Positions 8,628 to 16,697 of a DNA stretch of 64,000 nucleotides are shown piece after piece. The stretch is from positions 2,542,001 through 2,606,000 of the forward strand of contig NZ_CP169217.1 in the NCBI RefSeq assembly GCF_041897535.1, read 5' to 3'. Position 1 is the stretch's first letter. Every line of letters begins with the position of its first letter. The stretch is from Methylomicrobium lacus_A (GTDB lineage: Bacteria > Pseudomonadota > Gammaproteobacteria > Methylococcales > Methylomonadaceae). Made by a program: the position numbers and the translations under genes. The notes beneath the pieces are model-generated. The model was not told where the DNA came from. It was given only the letters and a program-made list of their open reading frames with translations, and searched no databases.

Positions 8628-9578
8628 TCAATGCTTCGCGACGCTCTTCGGCGAAACCCCGAAATGTTTGATGAATGCCGCGCTGAAGTTGCTGGCGTGC
8701 CGGTAGCCGACAAAGTCGGCGGCGACACCGACATGGCAGCGCGAGGATTTCAACAACTGATAGGCTTTATCCATCCTGATGGCCAGCAATACGCCATAAG
8801 GCGTGTCGTTAAAAAAATGGCGGAACAATTGCTTCAGCTTGAATTGATTCGTCCCCACCCGTCTGGACAAGGCTTCGACCGAGGGCGGCGTGCGGAATTC
8901 AGCGAAAAGAATATCGCGCGCCCGGGTAGCGATGATTTTATCTTGAGGGCCGAAGCGGGCGGAGCCTTGACTTTCATCCTCGAACAGCGGGTCGAGTTCT
9001 GATGTCAGTATCGACAGCGCCTGCGCATGCCTGAATAGCGTCCCGAATTCGCCGCGTGTATTGGGCATCAGCAACTGCTGCGCGGCGATCAGGCCAGGCG
9101 GCGCGGTAGGCCGATGACTTGCGATGAGAATGCCGCCTTTACGGAACAGCCGCTCGGTTTTGTTCTCTCCGAAGTATCTTTCGAGCCAGGATTTACTGAG
9201 CGCAAGGCGCAGCTGCGTCACCGGCTTAGCGCTTTCGTATCGTCTCTCGCCAAGGCTCGAATTAAAGGCGGTTATCGTGGTGTAGCCTTCACGAAACACG
9301 ACCTCCTCGCCCCGCTTGCCGCTAAAACGGGATTGCCCTTGCAAGCCCAGCGTCACCACCAGTCGCGGCTCCACGCTCTCTATTTGGCTCAAGATGACCA
9401 AGTACCTCACCGTGGTGTAGCGGGTTTCGATGCACGTCAAATCCCGGTCAAGCTGGAATATGTCGGAATGGCCGACGCCCACGTCGTCCGGCAAGGCTTG
9501 GCGCAGGCAATGGCTTTGCCGTTCGAAATGCGCCGGCAGATCGTCGGCTCTGATGCTCCATCCTCTCGTTTCTCTCAT
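8628..9578 (-). CDS. AraC family transcriptional regulator
   Basis: DNA-binding regulator of about 316 residues with two helix-turn-helix units at the C-terminus (SVEALSRRVGTNQFKLKQLF, then VGVAADFVGYRHASNFSAAF) and FGVSPKS close to the end. The N-terminal two thirds resemble the ligand or dimerisation part of AraC proteins. The start at 9578 is chosen because AGGAG lies 7 bases upstream; the frame stays open to 9680, but that extension looks non-coding. It faces the amidohydrolase gene, so it probably controls that gene. The shared gap holds a short inverted repeat, TTTCG/CGAAA, at 9606-9619. Confidence 0.88.
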   Translation of the reverse strand: MRETRGWSIRADDLPAHFERQSHCLRQALPDDVGVGHSDIFQLDRDLTCIETRYTTVRYLVILSQIESVEPRLVVTLGLQGQSRFSGKRGEEVVFREGYTTITAFNSSLGERRYESAKPVTQLRLALSKSWLERYFGENKTERLFRKGGILIASHRPTAPPGLIAAQQLLMPNTRGEFGTLFRHAQALSILTSELDPLFEDESQGSARFGPQDKIIATRARDILFAEFRTPPSVEALSRRVGTNQFKLKQLFRHFFNDTPYGVLLAIRMDKAYQLLKSSRCHVGVAADFVGYRHASNFSAAFIKHFGVSPKSVAKH

Positions 9579-9753
9579 TATCGCTCCTGATTCCGGCGGG
9601 TTACGTTTCGCATACGAAATACTCCGTTTGCCATAGGAATGCGCGTGGATGGCGGCCCGGTTCATCGGTATTATCCCCAAGGGCCATCGGGCGGGTCAAA
9701 TCCGCAAGTCGACCTGGCGATGGCGGGATAAAGGAAAACAATCTGGAGACAAA

Positions 9754-11073
9754 ATGAAAAAAACAAAGCGTTTACCCGGCCTGATGAGGCTGGGGATGGC
9801 ATTGATCCTGGCGCAGGGACTCGGCGGTAGCGCCCTCGCTCACGATGGCGAAGATCATGCATCGGCTGCTGACGTTAAGATACCCAAGCCTCCCCGCTGC
9901 GCGCTGTATACGGCGGCGCGCGTGTTTGACGGCTTTGAACTGCGCACCGATGCCGCCGTCCTGATCAAAAAAGACAGAATCATGCAGGTCGGGACGCTGG
10001 CGCAGTTGAAGAAGCAGTGCGGACGCAGGATTGATCTGGGCGATGCGACCATTTTGCCCGGCTTTATCGAGTCGCACGCCCATGTCACCTTCCAAAACGT
10101 GAATAAAATCAAGGTGCTTGAACATGGCATCACGACCGTTCAGGACACCGGCGGACGCTTGCTGGCGCCGACAGGAGGCGGCGGCATTTTGCGGTTGCTG
10201 AGCGCCGGCCCGATCCTGCAGGCGCCCGGCGGCTACCCGCTGAACGTGTTCGGCGGCGGCGCGGGAGGGCTGGATCAGGTGGGCTACCCGGTCGCGTCCG
10301 CGGCCGAAGCCGAGGCCGTCGTGCAGCAACTGGTCAATGGCGGGGCGACCGCGATCAAGATCGCGCTGGAGCCCGGCGGCGAACCCGGCGCGCCGTGGAT
10401 GATGCCGCACGGCGATCAGCCGGTGCCGATCGCGCCCTGGAACCTGCTTTCCCTGGACATCGTCAATGCGATCGTGGTCAAGGCGCATGCGCTTGACCGG
10501 CGCGTGATCGCGCATGTCGGCGAGGATACCGGTTTTGAGCGCGCGCTTGCCGCCGGCGTCGATGAGTTCGCCCATATGCCCTGTGCCGCGATCGATCCCG
10601 CTTTGTTGGAGCAGGCGGCGAAGACCGAAGGCTTGAAATTCGTCTCGACCATCGATACGCTGTCGTCCTGCGTGAAAGACGGCATGGGGGTGCATTCGAA
10701 TACCGCGCAGCTCGCTGCCAAGATCGCGGCATGCGAAACCGCCACGCCGGGGAAGTGCGCCGGTATTTTGTACGGTTCGGAAATAGGTCACGACAACGTG
10801 CCCTGGGGCATCAACGGCGAGGAAATGCATATGATGCTGCATTTGACCAGCGGCGCGTCGATCGACTTTACGGACGTGCTGAACGTATTCAAGGCGGCGA
10901 CCTCCAAAGCCGGGGAAAATCTCGGCATGCCGCTGTTGGGCACGCTGTCGCCGAATGCGCCCGCCGATATGATCGCCGTGCGCGGGAATCCGTTCGAACG
11001 CTTCAAACTGCTTGAGTATCCCGATCTGGTCATCTCGGGCGGCCGCACCATCGTCAATCATTTCAAAAAATAG
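9754..11073 (+). CDS. Exported metal-dependent amidohydrolase
   Basis: Amidohydrolase-superfamily enzyme of 439 residues, probably periplasmic. The N-terminus (MKKTKRLPGLMRLGMALIL, then AQGLGGSALA) is a Sec signal peptide. The composite beta-sandwich start (AARVFDGFELRTDAAVLIKK) leads to the metal motif ESHAHVTF. Further candidates are KAHALDRRVIAHVGE and GSEIGHDNVPWG, and the chain ends with APADMIAVRGNPFE, as in imidazolonepropionase and Xaa-Pro dipeptidase-like amidohydrolases. The ATG at 9754 follows CTGGAGAC; the open frame to 9649 is discarded. Substrate unknown. It is divergent from the AraC gene, a likely regulator. Confidence 0.9.
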   Translation: MKKTKRLPGLMRLGMALILAQGLGGSALAHDGEDHASAADVKIPKPPRCALYTAARVFDGFELRTDAAVLIKKDRIMQVGTLAQLKKQCGRRIDLGDATILPGFIESHAHVTFQNVNKIKVLEHGITTVQDTGGRLLAPTGGGGILRLLSAGPILQAPGGYPLNVFGGGAGGLDQVGYPVASAAEAEAVVQQLVNGGATAIKIALEPGGEPGAPWMMPHGDQPVPIAPWNLLSLDIVNAIVVKAHALDRRVIAHVGEDTGFERALAAGVDEFAHMPCAAIDPALLEQAAKTEGLKFVSTIDTLSSCVKDGMGVHSNTAQLAAKIAACETATPGKCAGILYGSEIGHDNVPWGINGEEMHMMLHLTSGASIDFTDVLNVFKAATSKAGENLGMPLLGTLSPNAPADMIAVRGNPFERFKLLEYPDLVISGGRTIVNHFKK

Positions 11074-11145
11074 CCTGCGTGGACCGCGGCTAAATTCATT
11101 CCGGAGTTAGCTGCTGTCCTCAACGGCATTGCGTCCATTTTTTTC

Positions 11146-11215
11146 GGGTTCCCCTATGCCATGGGGGAACCCAGCTCGGACGCGCCAGCGTCCCGTCTCG
11201 CGACGCTGGCGCGTC
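11146..11215. repeat. Two stacked perfect hairpins, REP-like or terminator
   Basis: First hairpin: GGGTTCCCC (11146-11154) and GGGGAACCC (11164-11172). Second hairpin: GACGCGCCAGCGTC (11179-11192) and GACGCTGGCGCGTC (11202-11215), a perfect 14-bp stem with a 9-base loop. They lie between the convergent amidohydrolase gene and a small gene. Neither is followed by a T-run, so an extragenic repeat element is as likely as a terminator. Confidence 0.7.
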
Positions 11216-11255
11216 TTGACGGCATCGCGATGAGGACATCAAGTTGTGCTTGCCT

Positions 11256-11522
11256 TCAACTTGACGACAAGCGACTGCCATCATACTTCCCGCTTTGGAA
11301 CATCGTCAGCTCCCATCGCTGCGTTAATAGATCGTGGCGCAGGATGTAGATATCGTTATCGCCTGCACGCACTTTAAAATAACGGTATTCGGGAGCTAGC
11401 CAGCGGTCGATCACGTCTTCAATTTCAATCGCTTTATCGGCCAGAAAAATACGCCGCGGCGTTTCCTCGCCCTGGTAGTCGGCATCACATTCCACGCGAA
11501 GTGTTAACGGGGCTGTACTCAT
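11256..11522 (-). CDS. Small conserved-looking protein of unknown function
   Basis: An 88-residue acidic protein without signal peptide or membrane segment. The pattern of short strands and aromatic residues (FLADKAIEIEDVIDRWLAPE, then YRYFKVRAGDNDIYILRHD, then RWELTMF) looks like a small beta-rich fold, and proteins of this type occur as orphan genes in other proteobacteria. I cannot assign a family name. The codon pattern is consistent with a real gene and no overlapping alternative is better. It is transcribed alone, towards the stacked hairpins at 11146-11215. Confidence 0.6.
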   Translation of the reverse strand: MSTAPLTLRVECDADYQGEETPRRIFLADKAIEIEDVIDRWLAPEYRYFKVRAGDNDIYILRHDLLTQRWELTMFQSGKYDGSRLSSS

Positions 11523-11833
11523 ACGATTTTTAACCTGTGCCGAGGCTCTATATGCCTTTGGTAATGCGATCTATTGTTTTGCGATAGTCGAGAAACCGAT
11601 AGTTCCCTCGATTTTGGACTAGAAATGTCGGGCATAAATTGCACAGGGTTATGATTTGCTCGTGCATCGAATCAAATCGCTATGTTTAGGTCAAATGGAT
11701 AGTTTTAAAAAACCGAGGGGTTTCGTCCCTATCAATTTCTGTTATGTCCTCAAACATTATGCACCGGAGTTGACTCTTGGGAAGCGCAAGTTGCTTTTTG
11801 AGGGGGTAAATTAACTCGTCGTAGGAGGGTAAA
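11523..11833. other. Intergenic region, AT-rich, no supported gene
   Basis: Separates two divergent small genes and must contain both promoters. The sequence is richer in A and T than the flanks. An ORF on the minus strand overlaps the next gene antisense and has no ribosome site, so it is not called. Nothing else is recognised. Confidence 0.5.
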
Positions 11834-12229
11834 ATGATGAATGCAATCAAAGCATGGCTGGTTTCCGGTTTTCTGGTTTTATCGCTATCCGCTGGAAATG
11901 TCGGCAAAGCCGGAGTCGAAGAAGGCGTTATGGCCCAAAGGATCAACGCGACCATTGCCCATCTTGAAGAGGCCCGAAAAGCGCTGGCTGCGAATGAGCA
12001 GAATACGGCTCAAGAACACATGAAGTCGGCCTCGCAGTCTTCAAAAGATATTTTTGGCGGCTCATTTGAAGTCAAGGCGCAGCGCGGTTCAAGGGCTATC
12101 GCCAATGCCCGCCGTCTGGCCCGCGACGGCGATACTTCCGGCGCTGTAACTGTTTTGAAGGAGGCCGAGGAAATTTATAAATCTTTAATTCGGCCGGCAA
12201 GTTCCGGTGGGCGGGGTGGTCTCAATTAA
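11834..12229 (+). CDS. Exported small helical protein of unknown function
   Basis: A 131-residue protein with a signal peptide (AWLVSGFLVLSLSAGNVGKA) followed by a fully alpha-helical region rich in Ala, Glu and Lys (TIAHLEEARKALAANEQNTA; RAIANARRLARDGDTSGAV; LKEAEEIYKSLI). A strong ribosome site (GTAGGAGGG) precedes the ATG. The pattern recalls helical-bundle periplasmic proteins such as the SmbP-like protein encoded 320 bases downstream, but it lacks the histidines. Function unknown. It converges on the SmbP-like gene. Confidence 0.65.
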   Translation: MMNAIKAWLVSGFLVLSLSAGNVGKAGVEEGVMAQRINATIAHLEEARKALAANEQNTAQEHMKSASQSSKDIFGGSFEVKAQRGSRAIANARRLARDGDTSGAVTVLKEAEEIYKSLIRPASSGGRGGLN

Positions 12230-12548
12230 TGTATAAGGCCGCTTTTTCCGGGGCCGGTCCATAACCCTATGGGCGGGGCGGCAGGGGGCTTTCTAACCTT
12301 TCAATAAAGCGTAATTACAGCGGATCATCGATCAGCAAAACAAGTTTATTGATGAGGATGTCGTGGTTTACGGCAAAGAGAGTGGCGGCGAATCATTAAG
12401 ATTAACGCACTCAAAAATAGATATTACTATCCGCCCAGTAATGAATTACAACCGCTAAACATAAAAAACCCCATAAGCAAAAAGCTTATAGGGTTTTTAT
12501 TATCTCATTGCGCCTCTAGGCGCAAATTCAATATTTTACAAAATGATA
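12230..12548. other. Intergenic region with a possible decayed coding remnant
   Basis: Between two convergent genes. One stretch at about 12321-12420 reads through in one frame as an unusually protein-like sequence (QQNKFIDEDVVVYGKESGG), with no start codon and no recognisable family. It may be the scrap of a lost gene. The terminator at 12464-12498 lies at the right end. Confidence 0.4.
12464..12498. terminator. Bidirectional rho-independent terminator
   Basis: Stem AAAAACCCCATAAG paired with CTTATAGGGTTTTT (one mismatch), 7-base loop. A- and T-runs on the two sides let it serve the SmbP-like gene on the minus strand and also the convergent gene on the plus strand. Confidence 0.85.
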
Positions 12549-12893
12549 TTACTGATTGGCGGCTTTAATGTGTGCTGCGGCGGCTTCGGCGGCTTTGGTC
12601 GCCAACTTTCCATGCTCCTTGCCTTTCATTTTGCCGTGGTCTATAGCCGACTCCAGTGACTTTATCGCTGCTTCCAGATGCGTTTTAGATTCGCCATTTG
12701 CGAGTTCGACGGCGACTTTAGCATGGGTCAAGGCTTCTTTTGCGTGCGTGACCAAAACTGAATTGTGTTCGGCTTTTCCGTACTGAACCGCCATATTGGT
12801 ATGTTCCAACGCCGCATCCGCATGCTCTTCGGCAAATACCGGAGCGCTTAAAAGACCCAATAAAGCGGCGCCGATCAATGTAATTTTTTTCAT
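12549..12893 (-). CDS. SmbP-like small metal-binding periplasmic protein
   Basis: A 114-residue protein with signal peptide (MKKITLIGAALLGLLSAPVF, then AEEH). The mature chain is a helical bundle with histidines at roughly regular helical spacing (EEHADAALEH, AEHNSVLVTHAKEALTH, SKTHLEA, IDHGKMKGKEHG, AAAAHIKA), nine in all. This matches the small metal-binding protein SmbP first described in Nitrosomonas europaea, which binds copper and other divalent metals in the periplasm. A good ribosome site (AGAGGAC) precedes the ATG. Metal binding here is inferred from the family. It ends just before a strong terminator. Confidence 0.82.
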   Translation of the reverse strand: MKKITLIGAALLGLLSAPVFAEEHADAALEHTNMAVQYGKAEHNSVLVTHAKEALTHAKVAVELANGESKTHLEAAIKSLESAIDHGKMKGKEHGKLATKAAEAAAAHIKAANQ

Positions 12894-13209
12894 ATTGTCC
12901 TCTTGCTATTTATTAATTACGGAAAACCCTGACCGTTTAAATAAACATTCGGACAAGATCGAGTAATGCATCATACCATGCCTGCGAAAGTTATATTATT
13001 TAATTACAGTCAGAATAATAATGGTTGACAGATTGGACGAGGCAGTGATTGGTAAGTTCAAAATTTGTGGAGTAACCGTCAAGCTTATGCGATAAGCTTC
13101 CCCGCTCGAAGGGGATGACTTATTTGGGCATAAATAACCGCTAAGCCGGAAAGATTGCGGGTTTGTTGATGCTGATCGCGGGACCGCTTGAAGCTAAGTA
13201 CTGTTCTTT
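12894..13209. other. Intergenic region upstream of the SmbP-like gene, left of the IS element
   Basis: Holds the SmbP-like promoter. At about 13129-13166 there is a degenerate copy of the hairpin cassette found after tRNA genes elsewhere in the window (CCGCTAAGCCGGAAAG, then TTGCGGGTTTG). No gene is supported. Confidence 0.5.
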
Positions 13210-13217
13210 GAGGTGGG

Positions 13218-13233
13218 GTAACCGTTCACGCCC
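13218..13233 (+). repeat. Left terminal inverted repeat of the IS66-type element
   Basis: GTAACCGTTCACGCCC, the exact reverse complement of 14715-14730. The GTAA start is typical of IS66-family ends. Confidence 0.93.
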
Positions 13234-13269
13234 TTGCCAAAGCCCGGCCGCTTGTTAGAAAATTGCGAT

Positions 13270-14722
13270 ATGTCAAAACTCGTTATCGATCTCAGTCAAC
13301 CGGCGCCAGTCCCGCAGAGCCTCGAAGAAGCGCAGCAGCTCATTGCCGCGCTGTGGCAGCTTTTGGTCGAACTGCAAAAACGGCAAGCGGAGCTGGAAGA
13401 GCAGCTCAATACGCATTCGGAGAACTCCTCAAAGCCGCCGTCGCAAGACAGCCCCAAGCAACGCGCAGAGCGGCCGTCGAAAAAACCGACCGGGCGTGCG
13501 AAAGGCGCGCAGCCGGGGCATGGCAAGCACGAACGCGCTTTGGGATGCCTCAGCGGTGGATCGGATCGAACATTATTATCCGCAGAGCCAGTGTGCTTGC
13601 GGCGGCGAGGTCGTCATGGACGGCTATCGCCGACATCAAGTTTTCGACTTGCCGGAAGTGCGTTACCAAGTGGTCGAGCACCGTTGTTATAGCGGGTGTT
13701 GCAGACAGTGCAAGGCGCGTCATCGCGCGGCCTTGCCGGACGACGTGCCGAGCGGGCAAATGGGCCCCGGCTTGATCGCCTGGATCAGTCTGCTGAACAG
13801 CCAATACCACTTGAGTCTGCGTCAAATCGAGAGCCTGTTGGCGGAGCAGTGGCAGCTGGATTTCAGCTTGGGCGCGATCAGCGAAGCCCAAGCGCCGGTG
13901 ATCGACTGGCTGTTGCCCGTCTACCAACAGATTGGCGACCAGGTGCGTGACGCGGGCTTGGCTCACGCCGATGAAACCAGCCATTTTCGCGGGAAGAGCC
14001 GCTACTGGCTGTGGTCCTTGAGCACGCCGCAGGCGGCTTATTTTATGACCCATTATTCGCGCGGCAAACAGGCGGCCCGGGAACTGTTGGGCGATTTCGA
14101 CGGCATTCTGGTCACCGACCGGCACGGCGCTTACAACGATTATGACGCCGACCGGCATCAGTACTGCTGGGCACACATCATCCGCAACCTGGAGAAAATC
14201 TCCGGACGTTCGGGACAAGCCGGGGAAGACGGCACTTACCTGTTGCGCCTGGCCCGCCTGGTGGTGCACTGCGGCAAGCGCTGGCAGCACAGCGGTTGCC
14301 AATCCTTGCTGTACCGAAGGCGTTTGCAGCGCTTACGCCAACATTTTCAAGCCACCCTGGAACGCACCGCAACGACCCATGGCGATACGCGCACCGGCCA
14401 CGCCTGTCGCAAGCTTTTGCGCGACAGCCCACGGCTGTGGACGTTTTTGAAATATCAAGGCGTGCCGATGACGAACAACGCTGCGGAGCAAAGTCTGCGA
14501 CCGTATGTCATTTGGCGGAAAATCAGCTTCTTCACGCAATCACATCGGGGCAATCAGTTTCGGCCGATGATGTTGTCCCTGATTGAGACGTGCAAGCGGC
14601 TCAAGGTCAATGTCTATCAGACCCTGCGGACGGTTTGCTGGCAAGGGGTGATGGAGGGGCATGTCTCCTTCCGGTTGCCATTCCCAGCTTTAGCTTGCTT
14701 GCCTTCGGCTTCGGGGGCGTGA
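13270..14722 (+). pseudogene. tnpC: IS66-family transposase TnpC, frameshifted
   Basis: The N-terminal leucine-zipper region (LEEAQQLIAALWQLLVELQK) starts at the ATG at 13270, and the SENSSKPPSQDSPK motif follows. Near 13542-13544 (GGG) the frame must advance by one base to continue as DRIEHYYP, the zinc-finger-like part (CACGGEVV, CRQCKARH) and the DDE domain (HADETSHF, VTDRHGAY, NNAAEQSLRPYVIWRK). Removing one G would restore a single protein of about 483 residues. The family is not known to use programmed frameshifting for tnpC, so a recent inactivating insertion or a sequence error is likely. The stop codon lies inside the right inverted repeat. Confidence 0.9.
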
Positions 14723-14730
14723 ACGGTTAC
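14715..14730 (-). repeat. Right terminal inverted repeat of the IS66-type element
   Basis: GGGCGTGAACGGTTAC, perfect complement of the left end; followed immediately by the target duplication GAGGTGGG. Confidence 0.93.
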
Positions 14731-14822
14731 GAGGTGGGTCAATGTTTTTCCAAAAGACCTCGGCGGGCCGTCTTCGGGTCTATGGAGAGGTGGAACTGCA
14801 CGGAAAGTTCAGTCGGTTGGCA

Positions 14823-15461
14823 TCAGAAAAACGTCAGGCCATGAAGGATGGCGTATTTGATTAAATCGGCAAGATTGTTGCAATTGAGCTTTTGCAAAAT
14901 ATTGCGCTGGTCGGTTTCGACGGTTAGCTCGGAAAGTTGCAACCGGTCTGCAATTTCGCTTGGGGTGAGGCCTTCGACCAAGAGTTTCATGACGTCGAGT
15001 TCACGTCGGTCCAAGTTAGATACATAATCCGTCGCTTTGGCATGAACGGAATCTCCAGCCAATACGGCGGCGATTTTTGGCGATAGATAGCGTTTATTAG
15101 CGGCTACCTCGTGAATGGCCAGCAATAAATGTTCACCCGCGGAGGCTTTGGTAACGTAGGCGGAAGCGCCCGCCGCCAATATCTCCAGCGTGTATTGGGG
15201 GTTGCAAAACATCGACAATGCGATCACCTTGATGGACGGATAATCGGCATGCAAGCGCCGCGTTGCCGCAATGCCGTCCATGTCCGGCATGCTGATATCG
15301 ATGATCACCATGTCGGGCTGCAATTCGGCAGCTAGTTGCAGTAACGCGCGGCCGTCGGCGGCTTCTCCCACAATGGTTAGATCCGCTTCTTTTTCCAACA
15401 AGGCCCGCAAGGCTTCCCTCACCAACTGGTGATCATCGGCCAGGATCAATCGTAAGCTCAT
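14823..15461 (-). CDS. NarL/LuxR-type response regulator
   Basis: A 212-residue two-component regulator. The receiver domain (1-120) has the acidic pair DD9-10, the phospho-acceptor Asp55 in MVIIDISMPDMDG, and Lys105 in YVTKAS. A LuxR/GerE helix-turn-helix fills residues 145-208 (RRELDVMKLLVEGLTPSEIA, then DRLQLSELTVETDQRNILQK). It follows the histidine kinase gene by 3 bases, so kinase and regulator form a pair in one operon with the CheB-CheR hybrid upstream. Targets are unknown. Confidence 0.94.
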   Translation of the reverse strand: MSLRLILADDHQLVREALRALLEKEADLTIVGEAADGRALLQLAAELQPDMVIIDISMPDMDGIAATRRLHADYPSIKVIALSMFCNPQYTLEILAAGASAYVTKASAGEHLLLAIHEVAANKRYLSPKIAAVLAGDSVHAKATDYVSNLDRRELDVMKLLVEGLTPSEIADRLQLSELTVETDQRNILQKLNCNNLADLIKYAILHGLTFF

Positions 15462-15464
15462 CGG

Positions 15465-16697
15465 TTAAGCTCCTTCTCGTAGCTCAGACTGGGGTAGGGC
15501 TATAGGCAAAACTAACGTCACGTTGGCGCCTTCGCCGGGAACGGTTGCGATCGCTAAGCTGCCGCCCAGTTGATCGAGCTGGTCTTTGATGCTGAATAAA
15601 CCAAAGCCTTTGGCGTAGAGTCCGTTAGCCAATACCTGATTGTCGAAGCCTTTGCCTTTGTCGCGCACGGAAATCCTGATTTCGTTGCCGATTCGCCGGA
15701 TTTCCACCTCCGCCATCGTGACGTCGGCGTGTTTGATGGTATTGATCAGTAATTCGCGCACCGCTCGATACAGAATGATATTCCAACCTTGCGGTAACGG
15801 TTTTTCCAGTCCATCGTCAATAATGTGCACATCAAAACCGTACTGTTCTTTGAATTCCGCCGCCAATGCTTGGAGTGCCGCATACAAGCCGAAATTATCG
15901 AGCATGGGGGGGCTCAATTGAAACACCATTGCGTTCATTGACTTGAGCGTGGACTCCAATAGATAGCTAATTTCCTGGATTTTTTGCGTCTGGATGTCGG
16001 TTATTTCGGTCTTTGAGAACTGCGATAGCTTGATTTTGGCCACCGCAACCAACTGGCATAAATTATCGTGAAGTTCTTGGGCCAGATTATGCCGTTCGCG
16101 CGCTTCGACCACTCTTAGCTCGTTTGCTAATTCGCGCATTTTTTTGTCCATTTGTTTGCGTTGGCTGATATCGGTCATTATCGAGTGGCAAATGCCCCGA
16201 TCAGCCGATGCCACGCTGACCAACAAGATGTCCCGTGTCGAATTATTAGTCGGTCCTATTTTGAATTCGTCGGTGACTTTGCCTGCCTCTCGGAATGTCT
16301 CGCGCAAATGCCAGCGCAAGCGTTCTCTATTCGCGGAATCAAGATAGTCGATCAAGGGCCGGCCGACGATAACCGAGCGCACCCGACTCAACATCGCGGC
16401 CCCGGTCAGGTTGATTTCGAGAATTCGTCCGGATTGATTTAAAGTCAAATAGCCGACCGGGGCGAAATCGTAGAGTTCGGTGTAACGTTCCAGCGCGGTT
16501 TCAAGTTGATCACGCCCGAGTCTAAGCTCTTCATTTTGCATTTCCAGTTCTATTTTGTGGACTTGCAATTCGTGCAGCAAGCGCTCGGTAACGTCCGTTG
16601 TGTCCGGCATCCGCTGCTTCTGTTCCGCCAGGAGTTGCTCGGCGCGCCGCCGCAATTCGGCGGCTTCTGTTTCAGATGGGAGGGATGTTGTGTTCAT
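15465..16697 (-). CDS. PAS-domain sensor histidine kinase (HisKA_3, NarX/DesK type)
   Basis: Cytoplasmic kinase of about 410 residues. An N-terminal helical segment (residues 10-70) leads to a PAS domain (about 72-180, YDFAPVGYLTLNQSGRILEI). Then comes a HisKA_3 dimerisation domain with the phospho-accepting His210 in LAQELHDNLCQ, and a GHKL ATPase with an N-box-like RELLINTIKHADV and GKGFD. No membrane segment is visible. The ATG at 16697 is preferred over 16769, because the longer form adds residues unlike the family; it overlaps the CheB-CheR gene by 26 bases. The 3-base spacing to the LuxR-type regulator indicates they are partners. Confidence 0.9.
   Translation of the reverse strand: MNTTSLPSETEAAELRRRAEQLLAEQKQRMPDTTDVTERLLHELQVHKIELEMQNEELRLGRDQLETALERYTELYDFAPVGYLTLNQSGRILEINLTGAAMLSRVRSVIVGRPLIDYLDSANRERLRWHLRETFREAGKVTDEFKIGPTNNSTRDILLVSVASADRGICHSIMTDISQRKQMDKKMRELANELRVVEARERHNLAQELHDNLCQLVAVAKIKLSQFSKTEITDIQTQKIQEISYLLESTLKSMNAMVFQLSPPMLDNFGLYAALQALAAEFKEQYGFDVHIIDDGLEKPLPQGWNIILYRAVRELLINTIKHADVTMAEVEIRRIGNEIRISVRDKGKGFDNQVLANGLYAKGFGLFSIKDQLDQLGGSLAIATVPGEGANVTLVLPIALPQSELREGA

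Larger units (their letters stand above)
13210..14738 (+). mobile_element. IS66-family insertion sequence (tnpC-only, ISBst12-like) with exact ends
   Basis: The element proper spans 13218-14730 (1513 bp). Its ends are perfect 16-bp inverted repeats, GTAACCGTTCACGCCC on the left and the reverse complement on the right. Both flanks carry the identical octamer GAGGTGGG (13210-13217 and 14731-14738), an 8-bp target duplication as expected for IS66 transposition. Only the tnpC-type transposase is present, without tnpA or tnpB, as in the ISBst12 subgroup. The exact duplication and repeats suggest a recent insertion, but the transposase frame is broken. Confidence 0.93.

Noticed and set aside
9772..11061. 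429-codon minus-strand frame opposite the amidohydrolase
   Set aside because: No motif; the plus-strand protein has a signal peptide, a ribosome site and metal ligands.
13530..13560. Programmed +1 frameshift in tnpC
   Set aside because: No slippery codon followed by a stimulatory structure is evident, and IS66-type tnpC is normally one frame; an insertion or read error explains it more simply.
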